Origin: Bacillus crepusculi
Lineage (GTDB): Bacteria; Bacillota; Bacilli; Bacillales; Bacillaceae
Assembly (NCBI RefSeq): GCF_014764715.1
Contig: NZ_JACXXE010000005.1
Coordinates: 1 to 64,000 of the forward strand
DNA length: 64,000 nucleotides
Direction of reading: 5' to 3'
The number at the start of each line of letters is the position of its first letter. The stretch's first letter is position 1. The notes below the pieces were generated by a model. That model was not told the origin of the DNA. It made no database searches and saw nothing but the letters and a program-made list of their open reading frames with translations. A program made the position numbers and the translations under genes. Positions 55,488-64,000 of this stretch are shown here, in pieces.

Positions 55488-55531
55488 AAAAAAGTACGTA
55501 CTTTTTTGTAATATAGGTACTAAAAAGTGCC
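55488..55531. promoter_or_regulatory. Palindromic operator between ytbD and ytcD
   Basis: 55488-55507 is a perfect 20-bp palindrome, AAAAAAGTACGTACTTTTTT. A second, near-perfect one, GGTACT-AAAA-AGTGCC, lies at 55516-55531. Both share the GTACT / AGTAC half-site. They sit in the divergent ytbD-ytcD gap and are the best candidate operators for the HxlR protein YtcD. Confidence 0.65.
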
Positions 55532-55559
55532 TGTCCCGTACAAATAGGAGTGAAATTCG

Positions 55560-55931
55560 ATGGAAAAGAAAAAGTATAATATCTCTGTAGAAGCAACGCT
55601 TGAGGTCATTGGCGGGAAGTGGAAGTGTGTGATTTTATGTCATTTGACACATGGAAAAAAACGCACGAGTGAATTGAAGCGGCTCATGCCAAATATCACC
55701 CAAAAAATGCTCACACAGCAACTAAGAGAGCTTGAAAGTGACGGGGTGATTAACCGGATTGTGTATGAACAGGTGCCGCCTAAAGTGGAGTATGAATTAA
55801 GTGAATACGGACAATCGCTTGAAAGAATTCTCAATGCGTTATGTGATTGGGGAGCAGCTCATATTGAACGTGTGTATGGAGAACCGCTATCTGTGCTGGA
55901 AGACAGCATCTTAAATGAACAGTTTAAATAA
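55560..55931 (+). CDS. ytcD: YtcD, HxlR-family regulator
   Basis: A 123-aa winged-helix regulator of the HxlR/MarR-like group: EATLEVIGGKWKCVILCHLTHGKKRTSELKRLMPNITQKMLTQQLRELESDGVINR. Cysteines at 23 and 27 and later Cys in ALCDWG could act in redox or electrophile sensing as in related proteins; this is a guess. GGAG precedes ATG 55560. It probably represses the divergent ytbD-ytbE pair. Confidence 0.9.
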   Translation: MEKKKYNISVEATLEVIGGKWKCVILCHLTHGKKRTSELKRLMPNITQKMLTQQLRELESDGVINRIVYEQVPPKVEYELSEYGQSLERILNALCDWGAAHIERVYGEPLSVLEDSILNEQFK

Positions 55932-55967
55932 AAGAGTCCCGCTGCTTGTAAGAGCGGGACTCTTTTA
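55928..55967. terminator. Bidirectional terminator between ytcD and ytdP
   Basis: AAAAGAGTCCCGCT and AGCGGGACTCTTTT with a 9-10 nt loop; it starts at the ytcD stop and ends before the ytdP stop. Confidence 0.9.
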
Positions 55968-55969
55968 TA

Positions 55970-58270
55970 TTAAATGCCTTTTTTCTGATCACGGTATTTC
56001 CCAGGGGTCGTGCCTTCGAGCTTTTTAAAGGAACGGATGAAATTTTGTGGGTTTTTATATTTCAGCTTCTCCGAAATTTCTTTGACGGACATATCGGTTT
56101 CTACAAGCCAGTTTTTGGCGACATGATGCCTGTAAGATGAGAGATATTCACTAAAGGAGATATCCATTTCCTTTCTGAAAATACTGCTTAAATAATTCGG
56201 ATTGTAATGCAGACGTGAAGCGATTTCATCCAAGGTGAGATCTGAGTCAAATTCTTGGTGAATGATATGAATGATTTTCTCTGAAATATTTTTGTATTGA
56301 GAGTCCTCACGTGCGGCAAGCTGGTCAATCATCGGCCGAATGATCTCATGTTTTAGCCATGCCTCTGTATCTTCAAAGGTTTTAAACTCAAAGATCGTAT
56401 CATAGAGCATTTTGTTATCCTCGACCTCAAATAATTCAATGCCAAGCAAATGCATCAGCTCAATTAAGTTGTTTAAAAAACGGGCTAGGGCGATATGGTA
56501 TTCGTGCGGTCCCGCATTTTTAGAGAAAATGGATTGCAGGAGCACATGTAAATAGTGATCCGCCTTTCCTTGATCTCCGGCCTTAATGGCATCAAATAAA
56601 TCATGCTGTAGCTGTTTGGGGAAATGGGTTTTAAAGGTCTTTCCTTGCTTGATATGTTCATATAAGATGATGGATTTTTTCTCTGCTTTGAGTCTGTATT
56701 TTAAGGCTTCTTTCCCTTCTATATAAGCTTGTTTTGCCATCGTGAGCTCCTTAAACTGGCGGCTAATGCCGATACTGATAGACAAGCCAAGCTCTTCCTC
56801 GATGCGCTGTTGAATGATTTCTGCTAATTGATTTAAATATTCAGTGAATTCCTCGTCTGACTTCGATTGGTTAAGGACAATCGTCGTTTGATGTTGATTA
56901 ACAACAGTTGGTTGAAGGTGCTCATCTTGCGGAATAATCTGCTCAATCAGTCCATTGATGGCAAATAAAAGCAAGTCAGCGTCCTTTTTTTCATATGGTG
57001 TTCCTTTGAGCGTATCGATTTGGGTGACAAGCATGGATAAATGAGACCAGTCACGAGGGAAGCCTAAACTTTGGAATCGGTTGTTAATCTCTTCTTCCGT
57101 CAGCTTTCCAAGGAGCAGGCGCACCATAAAGTATTGCTGTAAGTGGGTCACTTGCTGCTCAATGCGTTCCTCTAAATCATTGTTTTGATCTTTCATTTGT
57201 TTAATACTCGACTCGATTAACTCGAATTCATTTTGGAAGGGCTGTTTATGCAAAAATGATTCATTGCGGGCAAATGACTCATATAATAAGCGGATTGGTT
57301 TATAAAAGTGCCTGGACCCAAACCATGAAAACAGTAATGAAAGCGCTAACAAAATAAAGCAAATAATAAAGGTGATCCACCCAATTGATTTCGTTTGTTG
57401 CTTGAGTTCTGGAATAGAGACAAAGGATAGGTACGTCCACTGATTATAGTCTGATTTCTGAAACGTAATTTGATAGTTCAGTTCATCAATTTTCATGTCA
57501 AATTGCCCTGATTGATCTTCAAGTGACAGCACACGCTTGACGAAATCTTGATTTTTCAAGGATTCACCGATTTGTTCTTTGCGATTATGTAGCAGCACTT
57601 TTCCGTTTGTATCAATGACAAACATACTATCAGATTGAGAGAAGTCAGGCATGTTGTCAGCAATCACGCAGCTTGGAATGCTGGCGACGGCGATCCCCTT
57701 TTTTTGCACACTGTTCATGGGCAGTTGTTTGATTAAGTTCACATTATACTTGCAAAAGGACGCTTTTCCTTCTTTAGTCGCAACAAGTGGGTTATTCTCT
57801 TCAAGTGCCCAGCTGGAATGACTCGGAATATTGAGGTAAGAGGCTAACGCTTTTTCTTGCTCTCCGCTTGTGACATGATAAAGCCCGGAATTGTTCATGT
57901 ACCAATCCTCTATTTTACTAACAAGTGTGATATTGGAGAGATCGGTGTCAAAGGTTTGCAGGTAGTTCAGTTCCTGCTGTACTTGATTATAAAGCTGGAA
58001 TTGGTCTGGATTTAAAGGTTCTGTCAGTGTTTGAAGGAGAGGCGGTGAACTGACATAGTGAGTGAGAGAATGATCAACTGTTTTTAAAATATGCTCAATA
58101 TTGGATTGCGTTTGTTTGACGCTGTCCAGCTTTTCATTTGAGATATTTTCAAGTGCTGCTTTTTGCGAATGCTGATAAGAAAAAATACCGACTATGATAA
58201 CAGGAATCGTACTAAGCATGAAAAAAAACGTCACAAGCTTGTAATAAAATTTATATTGCCTTCTTTTCAT
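55970..58270 (-). CDS. ytdP: YtdP, membrane-bound AraC-family regulator
   Basis: A 766-aa one-component regulator. Two helices (about residues 8-30 and 290-315) flank an extracellular sensor region. A long cytoplasmic part with coiled coil ends in two AraC helix-turn-helix motifs, LTLDEIASRLHYNPNYLSSIFRKE and VKEISEKLKYKNPQNFIRSFKKLEG. This YesS/YtdP type senses a ligand outside and activates nearby pectin genes. ATG 58270 has GGGGGG upstream. Divergent from yteP, so it likely controls the yte operon. Confidence 0.88.
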   Translation of the reverse strand: MKRRQYKFYYKLVTFFFMLSTIPVIIVGIFSYQHSQKAALENISNEKLDSVKQTQSNIEHILKTVDHSLTHYVSSPPLLQTLTEPLNPDQFQLYNQVQQELNYLQTFDTDLSNITLVSKIEDWYMNNSGLYHVTSGEQEKALASYLNIPSHSSWALEENNPLVATKEGKASFCKYNVNLIKQLPMNSVQKKGIAVASIPSCVIADNMPDFSQSDSMFVIDTNGKVLLHNRKEQIGESLKNQDFVKRVLSLEDQSGQFDMKIDELNYQITFQKSDYNQWTYLSFVSIPELKQQTKSIGWITFIICFILLALSLLFSWFGSRHFYKPIRLLYESFARNESFLHKQPFQNEFELIESSIKQMKDQNNDLEERIEQQVTHLQQYFMVRLLLGKLTEEEINNRFQSLGFPRDWSHLSMLVTQIDTLKGTPYEKKDADLLLFAINGLIEQIIPQDEHLQPTVVNQHQTTIVLNQSKSDEEFTEYLNQLAEIIQQRIEEELGLSISIGISRQFKELTMAKQAYIEGKEALKYRLKAEKKSIILYEHIKQGKTFKTHFPKQLQHDLFDAIKAGDQGKADHYLHVLLQSIFSKNAGPHEYHIALARFLNNLIELMHLLGIELFEVEDNKMLYDTIFEFKTFEDTEAWLKHEIIRPMIDQLAAREDSQYKNISEKIIHIIHQEFDSDLTLDEIASRLHYNPNYLSSIFRKEMDISFSEYLSSYRHHVAKNWLVETDMSVKEISEKLKYKNPQNFIRSFKKLEGTTPGKYRDQKKGI

Positions 58271-58425
58271 AAAACCCCCCATTTCAAACGAAACAATCTT
58301 TCCCCCTTTATTTATTAATCCAAAAATCTGGTAGGTTTGTCAATAATCATTTTCTGAGATTAGGATCATTTTCTCATGTTTTATGTAACGTTTTGAGTAG
58401 CTTCCCCTAAGGAAATATGATCTGA

Positions 58426-58434
58426 TGATATGAT
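58426..58434 (+). promoter_or_regulatory. Possible extended -10 of the yte operon
   Basis: TGATATGAT at 58426-58434 lies about 68 nt before yteP. No good -35 is present, as expected of an activator-dependent promoter. A TGAGA-N12-TCTCA repeat near 58356-58377 could be an activator site, which is speculative. Confidence 0.35.
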
Positions 58435-58501
58435 TGTAGACGGATTTTTCATCCTTAAGATACAGTTAACACATGCATCAGCATGAGGGGAGGCTTTATC
58501 A

Positions 58502-59467
58502 ATGAAAACAGAGGATGTCACTGCCAAGGGTGTGCCTGCGGCAGCTTTGAAAAAGGAAAATAGAAAGCGCTTACTTAATCAATTGCTTAGTCAAAAGTTT
58601 TTGTATTTAATGATTTTGCCAGGGTTCATTTATTTCATAGTGTTTAAATACGTGCCAATGTGGGGACTCATTATTGCCTTTCAAGATTACCAGCCGTTTC
58701 TCGGTATTCTTGGCAGTGAGTGGGTTGGCTTCAAACACTTTATTCGATTGTTTACAGAACCAACCTTTTTCATCTTATTAAAAAATACGCTCATTTTATT
58801 TGCCATGAATGTCGTGATTTTCTTTCCGATTCCAATCCTATTAGCCCTTCTTTTAAACGAGGTCAGGTTGGCATTGTTTAAGAAATTTGTTCAGACGATG
58901 ATTTATATTCCTCACTTCATGTCATGGGTGATTGTCGTGTCCTTATCTTTTGTTTTGTTAACGGTAGATGGTGGATTAATTAATGAATTGATTGCTTTCT
59001 TTGGAGGAGAAAAGATTAACTTCCTTCTTAGTCAAGAATGGTTTAGACCCATGTACATTTTGCAGGTAATCTGGAGAGAAGCGGGTTGGTCAACCATTAT
59101 TTATCTTGCGGCGATTACAGCAGTAGATCCGCAGCTATACGAAGCAGCGAAAATGGATGGAGCCGGCAGACTGAGACAGATGTGGCATATCACCCTGCCA
59201 GCGATTAAAAGTGTCATTGTTGTCCTGCTTATTTTGAAAATCGGTGATACGTTAGAGCTTGGCTTTGAACATGTCTATCTATTACTGAACGCAACGAACC
59301 GGGAAGTAGCGGAGATTTTTGATACGTATGTCTATACAGCTGGACTCAAGCAGGGCCAATTCAGCTATAGTACCGCTGTTGGTTTATTTAAAGCAGCCGT
59401 AGGACTCATTTTGGTCATGCTGGCGAACCGTTTAGCGAAGAAATTCGGGGAAGAAGGTATTTACTAA
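58502..59467 (+). CDS. yteP: YteP carbohydrate ABC permease
   Basis: A 321-aa LplB-type permease with six helices. It has LYLMILPGFIYFIVFKYVPMWGL and the EAA loop AVDPQLYEAAKMDGAGRLRQMWHITLPAIKS. With YtcP and YtcQ it should import rhamnogalacturonan fragments. GGGGAGG precedes ATG 58502. First gene of yteP-R-S-T-U. Confidence 0.9.
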   Translation: MKTEDVTAKGVPAAALKKENRKRLLNQLLSQKFLYLMILPGFIYFIVFKYVPMWGLIIAFQDYQPFLGILGSEWVGFKHFIRLFTEPTFFILLKNTLILFAMNVVIFFPIPILLALLLNEVRLALFKKFVQTMIYIPHFMSWVIVVSLSFVLLTVDGGLINELIAFFGGEKINFLLSQEWFRPMYILQVIWREAGWSTIIYLAAITAVDPQLYEAAKMDGAGRLRQMWHITLPAIKSVIVVLLILKIGDTLELGFEHVYLLLNATNREVAEIFDTYVYTAGLKQGQFSYSTAVGLFKAAVGLILVMLANRLAKKFGEEGIY

Positions 59468-61119
<1,652 letters not shown>

Positions 61120-61136
61120 GAAAAGGGGTGGGGAAT

Positions 61137-62426
61137 GTGAAACGGGTCGTGATTTGTGGGCTCAGTCATCGGGCTTTCAATATGTTTATCAAGCCGCTCA
61201 CAGAGGATTTCAATGAGGATTACAGAATCACGGGGCTTCTAGATATAGATGAGCAGCGGTATACACTCTGTCAGGAGCGTTTTCCATCACTGAGAGGGGT
61301 CTCATTTTTTCATGAGGATGCATTTCATCAGATGGTGAAGGAAGCAAATCCAGATATTGTCATTGTGGCAGGGCGGGATGATACGCATGTCACGTATATC
61401 ATACAGGCGCTTGACCATGATCTCGATGTCATCACAGAAAAACCAATGGTAACAACAGCAAAAGACGCCAAAAAAGTAATGGATAAAGAGGCAGAGAGCA
61501 AAGGGAAGGTGACGGTCACCTTTAATTATCGCTACAATCCATTTCATCGAAAGGTGAAGGAACTCATTTTAGAAGGAAAGATTGGAAGGGTCACATCTGT
61601 TGAACTGAGCTGGCTGATTGATACGTATCATGGCGCTAGTTATTTCAAAAGGTGGAATCGCACGCGTCAATACTCTGGCGGACTGTCCATTCATAAGTCG
61701 ACCCACCATTTTGATTTGGTCAACTGGTGGATAGACCAAAAACCAAAGCAAGTATTTGCCTACGGGGCGCTGAATTATTACGGAAACGAAAGTCCTTGGA
61801 ATCCATTGCAGGATAAGGAAAACCGGTATTGCGGAACATGTCATGTGAAAGATACATGTCATTATGAAGCAAGGTGGAACCCGAGAGTAGAACGCTCAAA
61901 GGTGGAGGACGACCATATCGAATCCGGTCAGGAGCAAACGCAGCAGTACTCAAATTATCGCCCAGATGCCTGTATTTTTGATCAGGACATTGACATTGAG
62001 GATACATATGTGGCATCAGTGGCATATGACCAAGGGGCTCTGCTCAGCTATTCGATTCAATTTTCAGCACCATATGAGGGTTACCGTCTTGCGATAAACG
62101 GGACGAAGGGACGCATTGAAACAAATGAATTTCATGTACCATCTAGAATTCCTTTTCAATTCCCGGAGCAAACCATTTCTTACTACCCGATGTTTGGCTC
62201 AAAGGAAACGATAGAAGTCGTGAAACAGCCTGGCGGACATGGAGGCGGAGATCCACTGCTGTTGGCAGATTTATTTTTAGGAAAAGATCCCTTGATTCCC
62301 TATGATATTTCAGCAGGAGCAGAGGCTGGTGCTTATTCAATTGCACTTGGGGAAGGCATGTGGCGCTCTGTCGCAGAAAAACGCCCAATTGAAATAGAGG
62401 AATTGTTTCAAAAAGAGACGGTGTAA
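61137..62426 (+). CDS. yteT: YteT Gfo/Idh/MocA oxidoreductase
   Basis: A 429-aa NAD(P)-dependent oxidoreductase. The N-terminal Rossmann domain has VVICGLSHRAFNMF and VTEKP-like TEKPMVTT (Glu-Lys-Pro). The C-terminal domain has SGGLSIHKSTHHFDLVNWW with catalytic-type Lys and His residues. A Cys cluster CGTCHVKDTC near residue 235 could bind metal, as in some relatives. GTG 61137 has AAAGGGG 8 nt upstream; GTG 61128 is too close. Likely acts on a sugar or uronic-acid intermediate. Confidence 0.87.
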   Translation: MKRVVICGLSHRAFNMFIKPLTEDFNEDYRITGLLDIDEQRYTLCQERFPSLRGVSFFHEDAFHQMVKEANPDIVIVAGRDDTHVTYIIQALDHDLDVITEKPMVTTAKDAKKVMDKEAESKGKVTVTFNYRYNPFHRKVKELILEGKIGRVTSVELSWLIDTYHGASYFKRWNRTRQYSGGLSIHKSTHHFDLVNWWIDQKPKQVFAYGALNYYGNESPWNPLQDKENRYCGTCHVKDTCHYEARWNPRVERSKVEDDHIESGQEQTQQYSNYRPDACIFDQDIDIEDTYVASVAYDQGALLSYSIQFSAPYEGYRLAINGTKGRIETNEFHVPSRIPFQFPEQTISYYPMFGSKETIEVVKQPGGHGGGDPLLLADLFLGKDPLIPYDISAGAEAGAYSIALGEGMWRSVAEKRPIEIEELFQKETV

Positions 62427-62449
62427 CGAGAAAGAGAGGAGGGATGAGA

Positions 62450-63133
62450 ATGGACCATGATGGATCAATGAGCAGAATGCTGCGGATGTGTGAGTGGGTG
62501 ATGCGGCTCGCCTATACGAATTTGCTATGGCTTTTGTTCACAATCTTGGGGCTTGGGATCTTTGGGTTCATGCCAGCGACCACTGCGTTATTTTCCGTGA
62601 TGAGAAAGTGGATACAAGGGCACGAGCAAATCAAAGTATTCCGCATCTTTTGGAAGGTATACCGCGAGGAGTTTGTACGCTCTAATCTAATAGGCATGGT
62701 GCTGCTTATGATTGGGACCATTATTTATGTAGACCTTGCTTATATTTATCCGACGAGCTGGTTTTTACATGTGCTTCGCTTTGCCATTTATATCTTTGGT
62801 TTTCTGTTTCTTGTCAGCTTGTTTTATATTTTTCCGCTGCTTGCTCATTACGATTGGAAAAAGCGGCTCTATTTGAAATTCTCCCTCCTGCTTGGTATCT
62901 CTTATTTGCAATATACGCTCTCTATGCTCGCTTTCTCGGCTGTGCTGTTTGTCCTATTTGCTTATTTGCCAGGGATCGTGCCATTTTTTAGCGTGAGCAT
63001 ACTCGCGTATGGGCATATGTGGCTGGCCTATCAGGTCTTTAAAAAGGTAGAGTTTGAGAGTGAGCAGGAAGCAGTAGATGTAAAGAAACGATTGCCGTCT
63101 TTCCTTCAATCAAAGCGGGTGAATACGCAGTGA
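62450..63133 (+). CDS. yteU: YteU, DUF624 (YesL-family) membrane protein
   Basis: A 227-aa membrane protein with about five helices of the YesL/YteU DUF624 family. The early core is CEWVMRLAYTNLLWLLFTILGLGIFGFMPATTALF, followed by RKWIQGHEQIKVFRIFW. Found with LplB/LplC-type sugar importers; perhaps an accessory. ATG 62450 has GAGGAGGG at good spacing; ATG 62444 is nearer. Last gene of the operon. Confidence 0.87.
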   Translation: MDHDGSMSRMLRMCEWVMRLAYTNLLWLLFTILGLGIFGFMPATTALFSVMRKWIQGHEQIKVFRIFWKVYREEFVRSNLIGMVLLMIGTIIYVDLAYIYPTSWFLHVLRFAIYIFGFLFLVSLFYIFPLLAHYDWKKRLYLKFSLLLGISYLQYTLSMLAFSAVLFVLFAYLPGIVPFFSVSILAYGHMWLAYQVFKKVEFESEQEAVDVKKRLPSFLQSKRVNTQ

Positions 63134-63144
63134 TGTGAATGATT

Positions 63145-63153
63145 TGTTATAAT
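63145..63153 (+). promoter_or_regulatory. Extended -10 promoter of ytwF
   Basis: TGTTATAAT at 63145-63153, the same extended -10 as luxS, with no good -35. Confidence 0.5.
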
Positions 63154-63189
63154 GGTGTCACCGCATGAACAAAAGGAGAGATGAGCGTC

Positions 63190-63501
63190 GTGTCAGTAAA
63201 AGAAATTTCAATCGAAGAATTAAAACAAAAACTAGAGCAAGAAGAAGCCATTCAGCTAGTCGATGTACGTGAGGATGAAGAGGTAGCAGAAGGTATGATC
63301 CCAGAAGCTGTCCATATTCGAATGGGAGATATCCCTGAGAAACTGGATGCGTTCGATCAAACGCAGGAGTATTATATCATTTGCCGTTCTGGTAAACGTA
63401 GTGAAAATGTCTGCTATTACCTAGAGGACCAGGGCTACCAAGCGACAAATGTCGTTGGTGGGATGCTTGCTTGGACAGGAGAAACAAAACCGAAGCTGTA
63501 A
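63190..63501 (+). CDS. ytwF: YtwF rhodanese-like protein
   Basis: A single-domain rhodanese of about 103 aa. LVDVREDEEVAEGMIPEAVHI and the active-site loop ICRSGKRSENV (CRSGKR) are clear, then LEDQGYQATNVVGGMLAWTG. It transfers sulfur as a persulfide; the physiological acceptor is unknown. I prefer GTG 63190; ATG 63181 is only 2 nt from GGAG. Confidence 0.9.
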   Translation: MSVKEISIEELKQKLEQEEAIQLVDVREDEEVAEGMIPEAVHIRMGDIPEKLDAFDQTQEYYIICRSGKRSENVCYYLEDQGYQATNVVGGMLAWTGETKPKL

Positions 63502-63503
63502 AC

Positions 63504-63541
63504 AGAAGGTCTTTCATCGCTGAGATGAAAGGCTTTTTTTG
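63504..63541 (+). terminator. Terminator of ytwF
   Basis: TCTTTCATC and GATGAAAGG arms around GCTGA, followed by CTTTTTTTG. Confidence 0.75.
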
Positions 63542-63602
63542 TTCATATGCCTTTCTCTATGTGCATAAAGATAGAGTAGCGAGAGAAGGGAGAGTGGCAT
63601 AT

Positions 63603-63785
63603 GTGCTGAAGGTAGCTGTGTTTGATGAAGAACACGAAAAAGATTTACAAAGCGAAATCAATCTTTTTTTAAAAGGAATGGATGACGACCAAATTATTGA
63701 CATCAAGTACAATGTAGCGGTGATCTGTGAGCAAGGAGGGGAACAGCTCTACTGTTTTTCTGCACTTATTTTATATAAAAAATAG
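63603..63785 (+). CDS. yteV: Cse60-like sporulation protein (YteV)
   Basis: A 60-aa protein of the Cse60/YteV family: LKVAVFDEEHEKDLQSEINLFLKGM then IIDIKYNVAVICEQGGEQLYCFSALILYKK. The family gene is sporulation-associated (sigmaE in B. subtilis). The start is GTG 63603 with GGGAG upstream. The frame continues upstream into ytwF but those 44 residues are not family-like. Role unknown. Confidence 0.85.
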   Translation: MLKVAVFDEEHEKDLQSEINLFLKGMDDDQIIDIKYNVAVICEQGGEQLYCFSALILYKK

Positions 63786-63792
63786 ATCGCAT

Positions 63793-63825
63793 CAAAAAAG
63801 GACCTGCTTGAAGGGTCCTTTTTCT
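63793..63825. terminator. Terminator after the Cse60-like gene
   Basis: AAAAAGGACC and GGGTCCTTTTT with an 8-nt loop. A and T tails suit both this gene and the convergent one. Confidence 0.85.
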
Positions 63826-63829
63826 TTGA

Positions 63830-64000
63830 CTAACTAGCGTCAATATATAAACGATGCTTTTTGCAGTGAACACATTGAAAGAGATAGCCCTGTAAGTCTC
63901 CTCCGTTGACGAGCCATTGTTTCAGGTTCTCTTTCGTTAACCCTCCGCCGCTACAAATGTCATTGATATCCTCTCTGAGTTCTTCTTCTAAATGTTCAAT
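63830..64000 (-). CDS. CbrC/UPF0167 family protein, 3' part
   Basis: An incomplete gene entering from the right edge. The visible 56 C-terminal residues include ICSGGGLTKENLKQWLVNGG, then LQGYLFQCVHCKKHRLYIDAS. GYLFQCxHC..RxxxD at the end is the signature of the CbrC/UPF0167 family. The start and first part lie beyond the window. It is convergent with the Cse60-like gene. Function unknown. Confidence 0.75.
   Translation of the reverse strand: MEHLEEELREDINDICSGGGLTKENLKQWLVNGGDLQGYLFQCVHCKKHRLYIDAS

Overview
The window looks like the chromosome of a Bacillus of the pumilus/safensis/altitudinis group. Most genes are recognisable as relatives of the B. subtilis yt*/men/leuS region and keep much of its local order (menFDHBEC, ythAB, ytiB, luxS, ytkA, dps, ytkD, ytlACD, ytmAB, pckA, metK, asnB, ytoA, ytpAB, ytqAB, the ytr operon, ytvA, leuS, ytaP, the ytc/ytd/yte group). 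A carotenoid-tailoring cluster and a TerD/AIM24 pair are interspersed. No rRNA, tRNA, CRISPR array, prophage module or transposase gene was seen. Assignments come from sequence recognition only; no database search was run.

Layout. 1-10.2 kb: TspO, the DksA-like YteA, and the menaquinone pathway (menA divergent from menF-menD-menH-menB-menE-menC). 10.3-15.7 kb: two small genes, the YthAB bd-type quinol oxidase, a zinc-limitation pair (L31 paralogue rpmEB and lipoprotein ZnuA, convergent, each with a Zur-like box), a beta-carbonic anhydrase and YidD. 15.7-21.1 kb: luxS, ytkA, ytzI, dps with a sigmaB-type promoter, a YjfB-like gene, a broken holin gene, an AIM24/TerD pair and the Nudix gene ytkD. 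21.1-23.7 kb: a NitT/TauT-type ABC importer. 23.9-27.9 kb: four overlapping carotenoid genes (CruF, acyltransferase, glycosyltransferase, CrtN/CrtP-type desaturase/oxidase).

27.9-39 kb: ytmAB, pckA with a CcpN-like operator, metK behind a SAM (S-box) riboswitch, asnB, ytoA, the lysophospholipase/terpenoid pair ytpAB, ytqAB and ytzC. 39.1-43.6 kb: the ytrG-A-B-CD-E-F ABC operon behind a YtrA-type operator. 43.7-48.9 kb: a sunset-domain membrane protein, the blue-light receptor YtvA, ytvB, and leuS behind a leucine T-box. 49-63.1 kb: an esterase and epimerase followed by a rhamnogalacturonan-type uptake and degradation set (YtcP/YteP permeases, YtcQ lipoprotein, YtdP regulator, YteR GH105 hydrolase, YteS, YteT, YteU). 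Within it sits an aldo-keto reductase/MFS/HxlR module with a palindromic operator. The end holds a rhodanese, a Cse60-like sporulation gene and the 3' part of a CbrC-family gene.

I found no convincing wholly new multi-gene system. The items most worth a second look are a possible 110-bp MITE-like insertion near 18.8 kb, the compensated frameshifts in the holin gene, the perfect palindrome between ytbD and ytcD, an intra-operon terminator between menB and menE, the Zur-controlled convergent pair, and a short SD-led ORF before ytzC.
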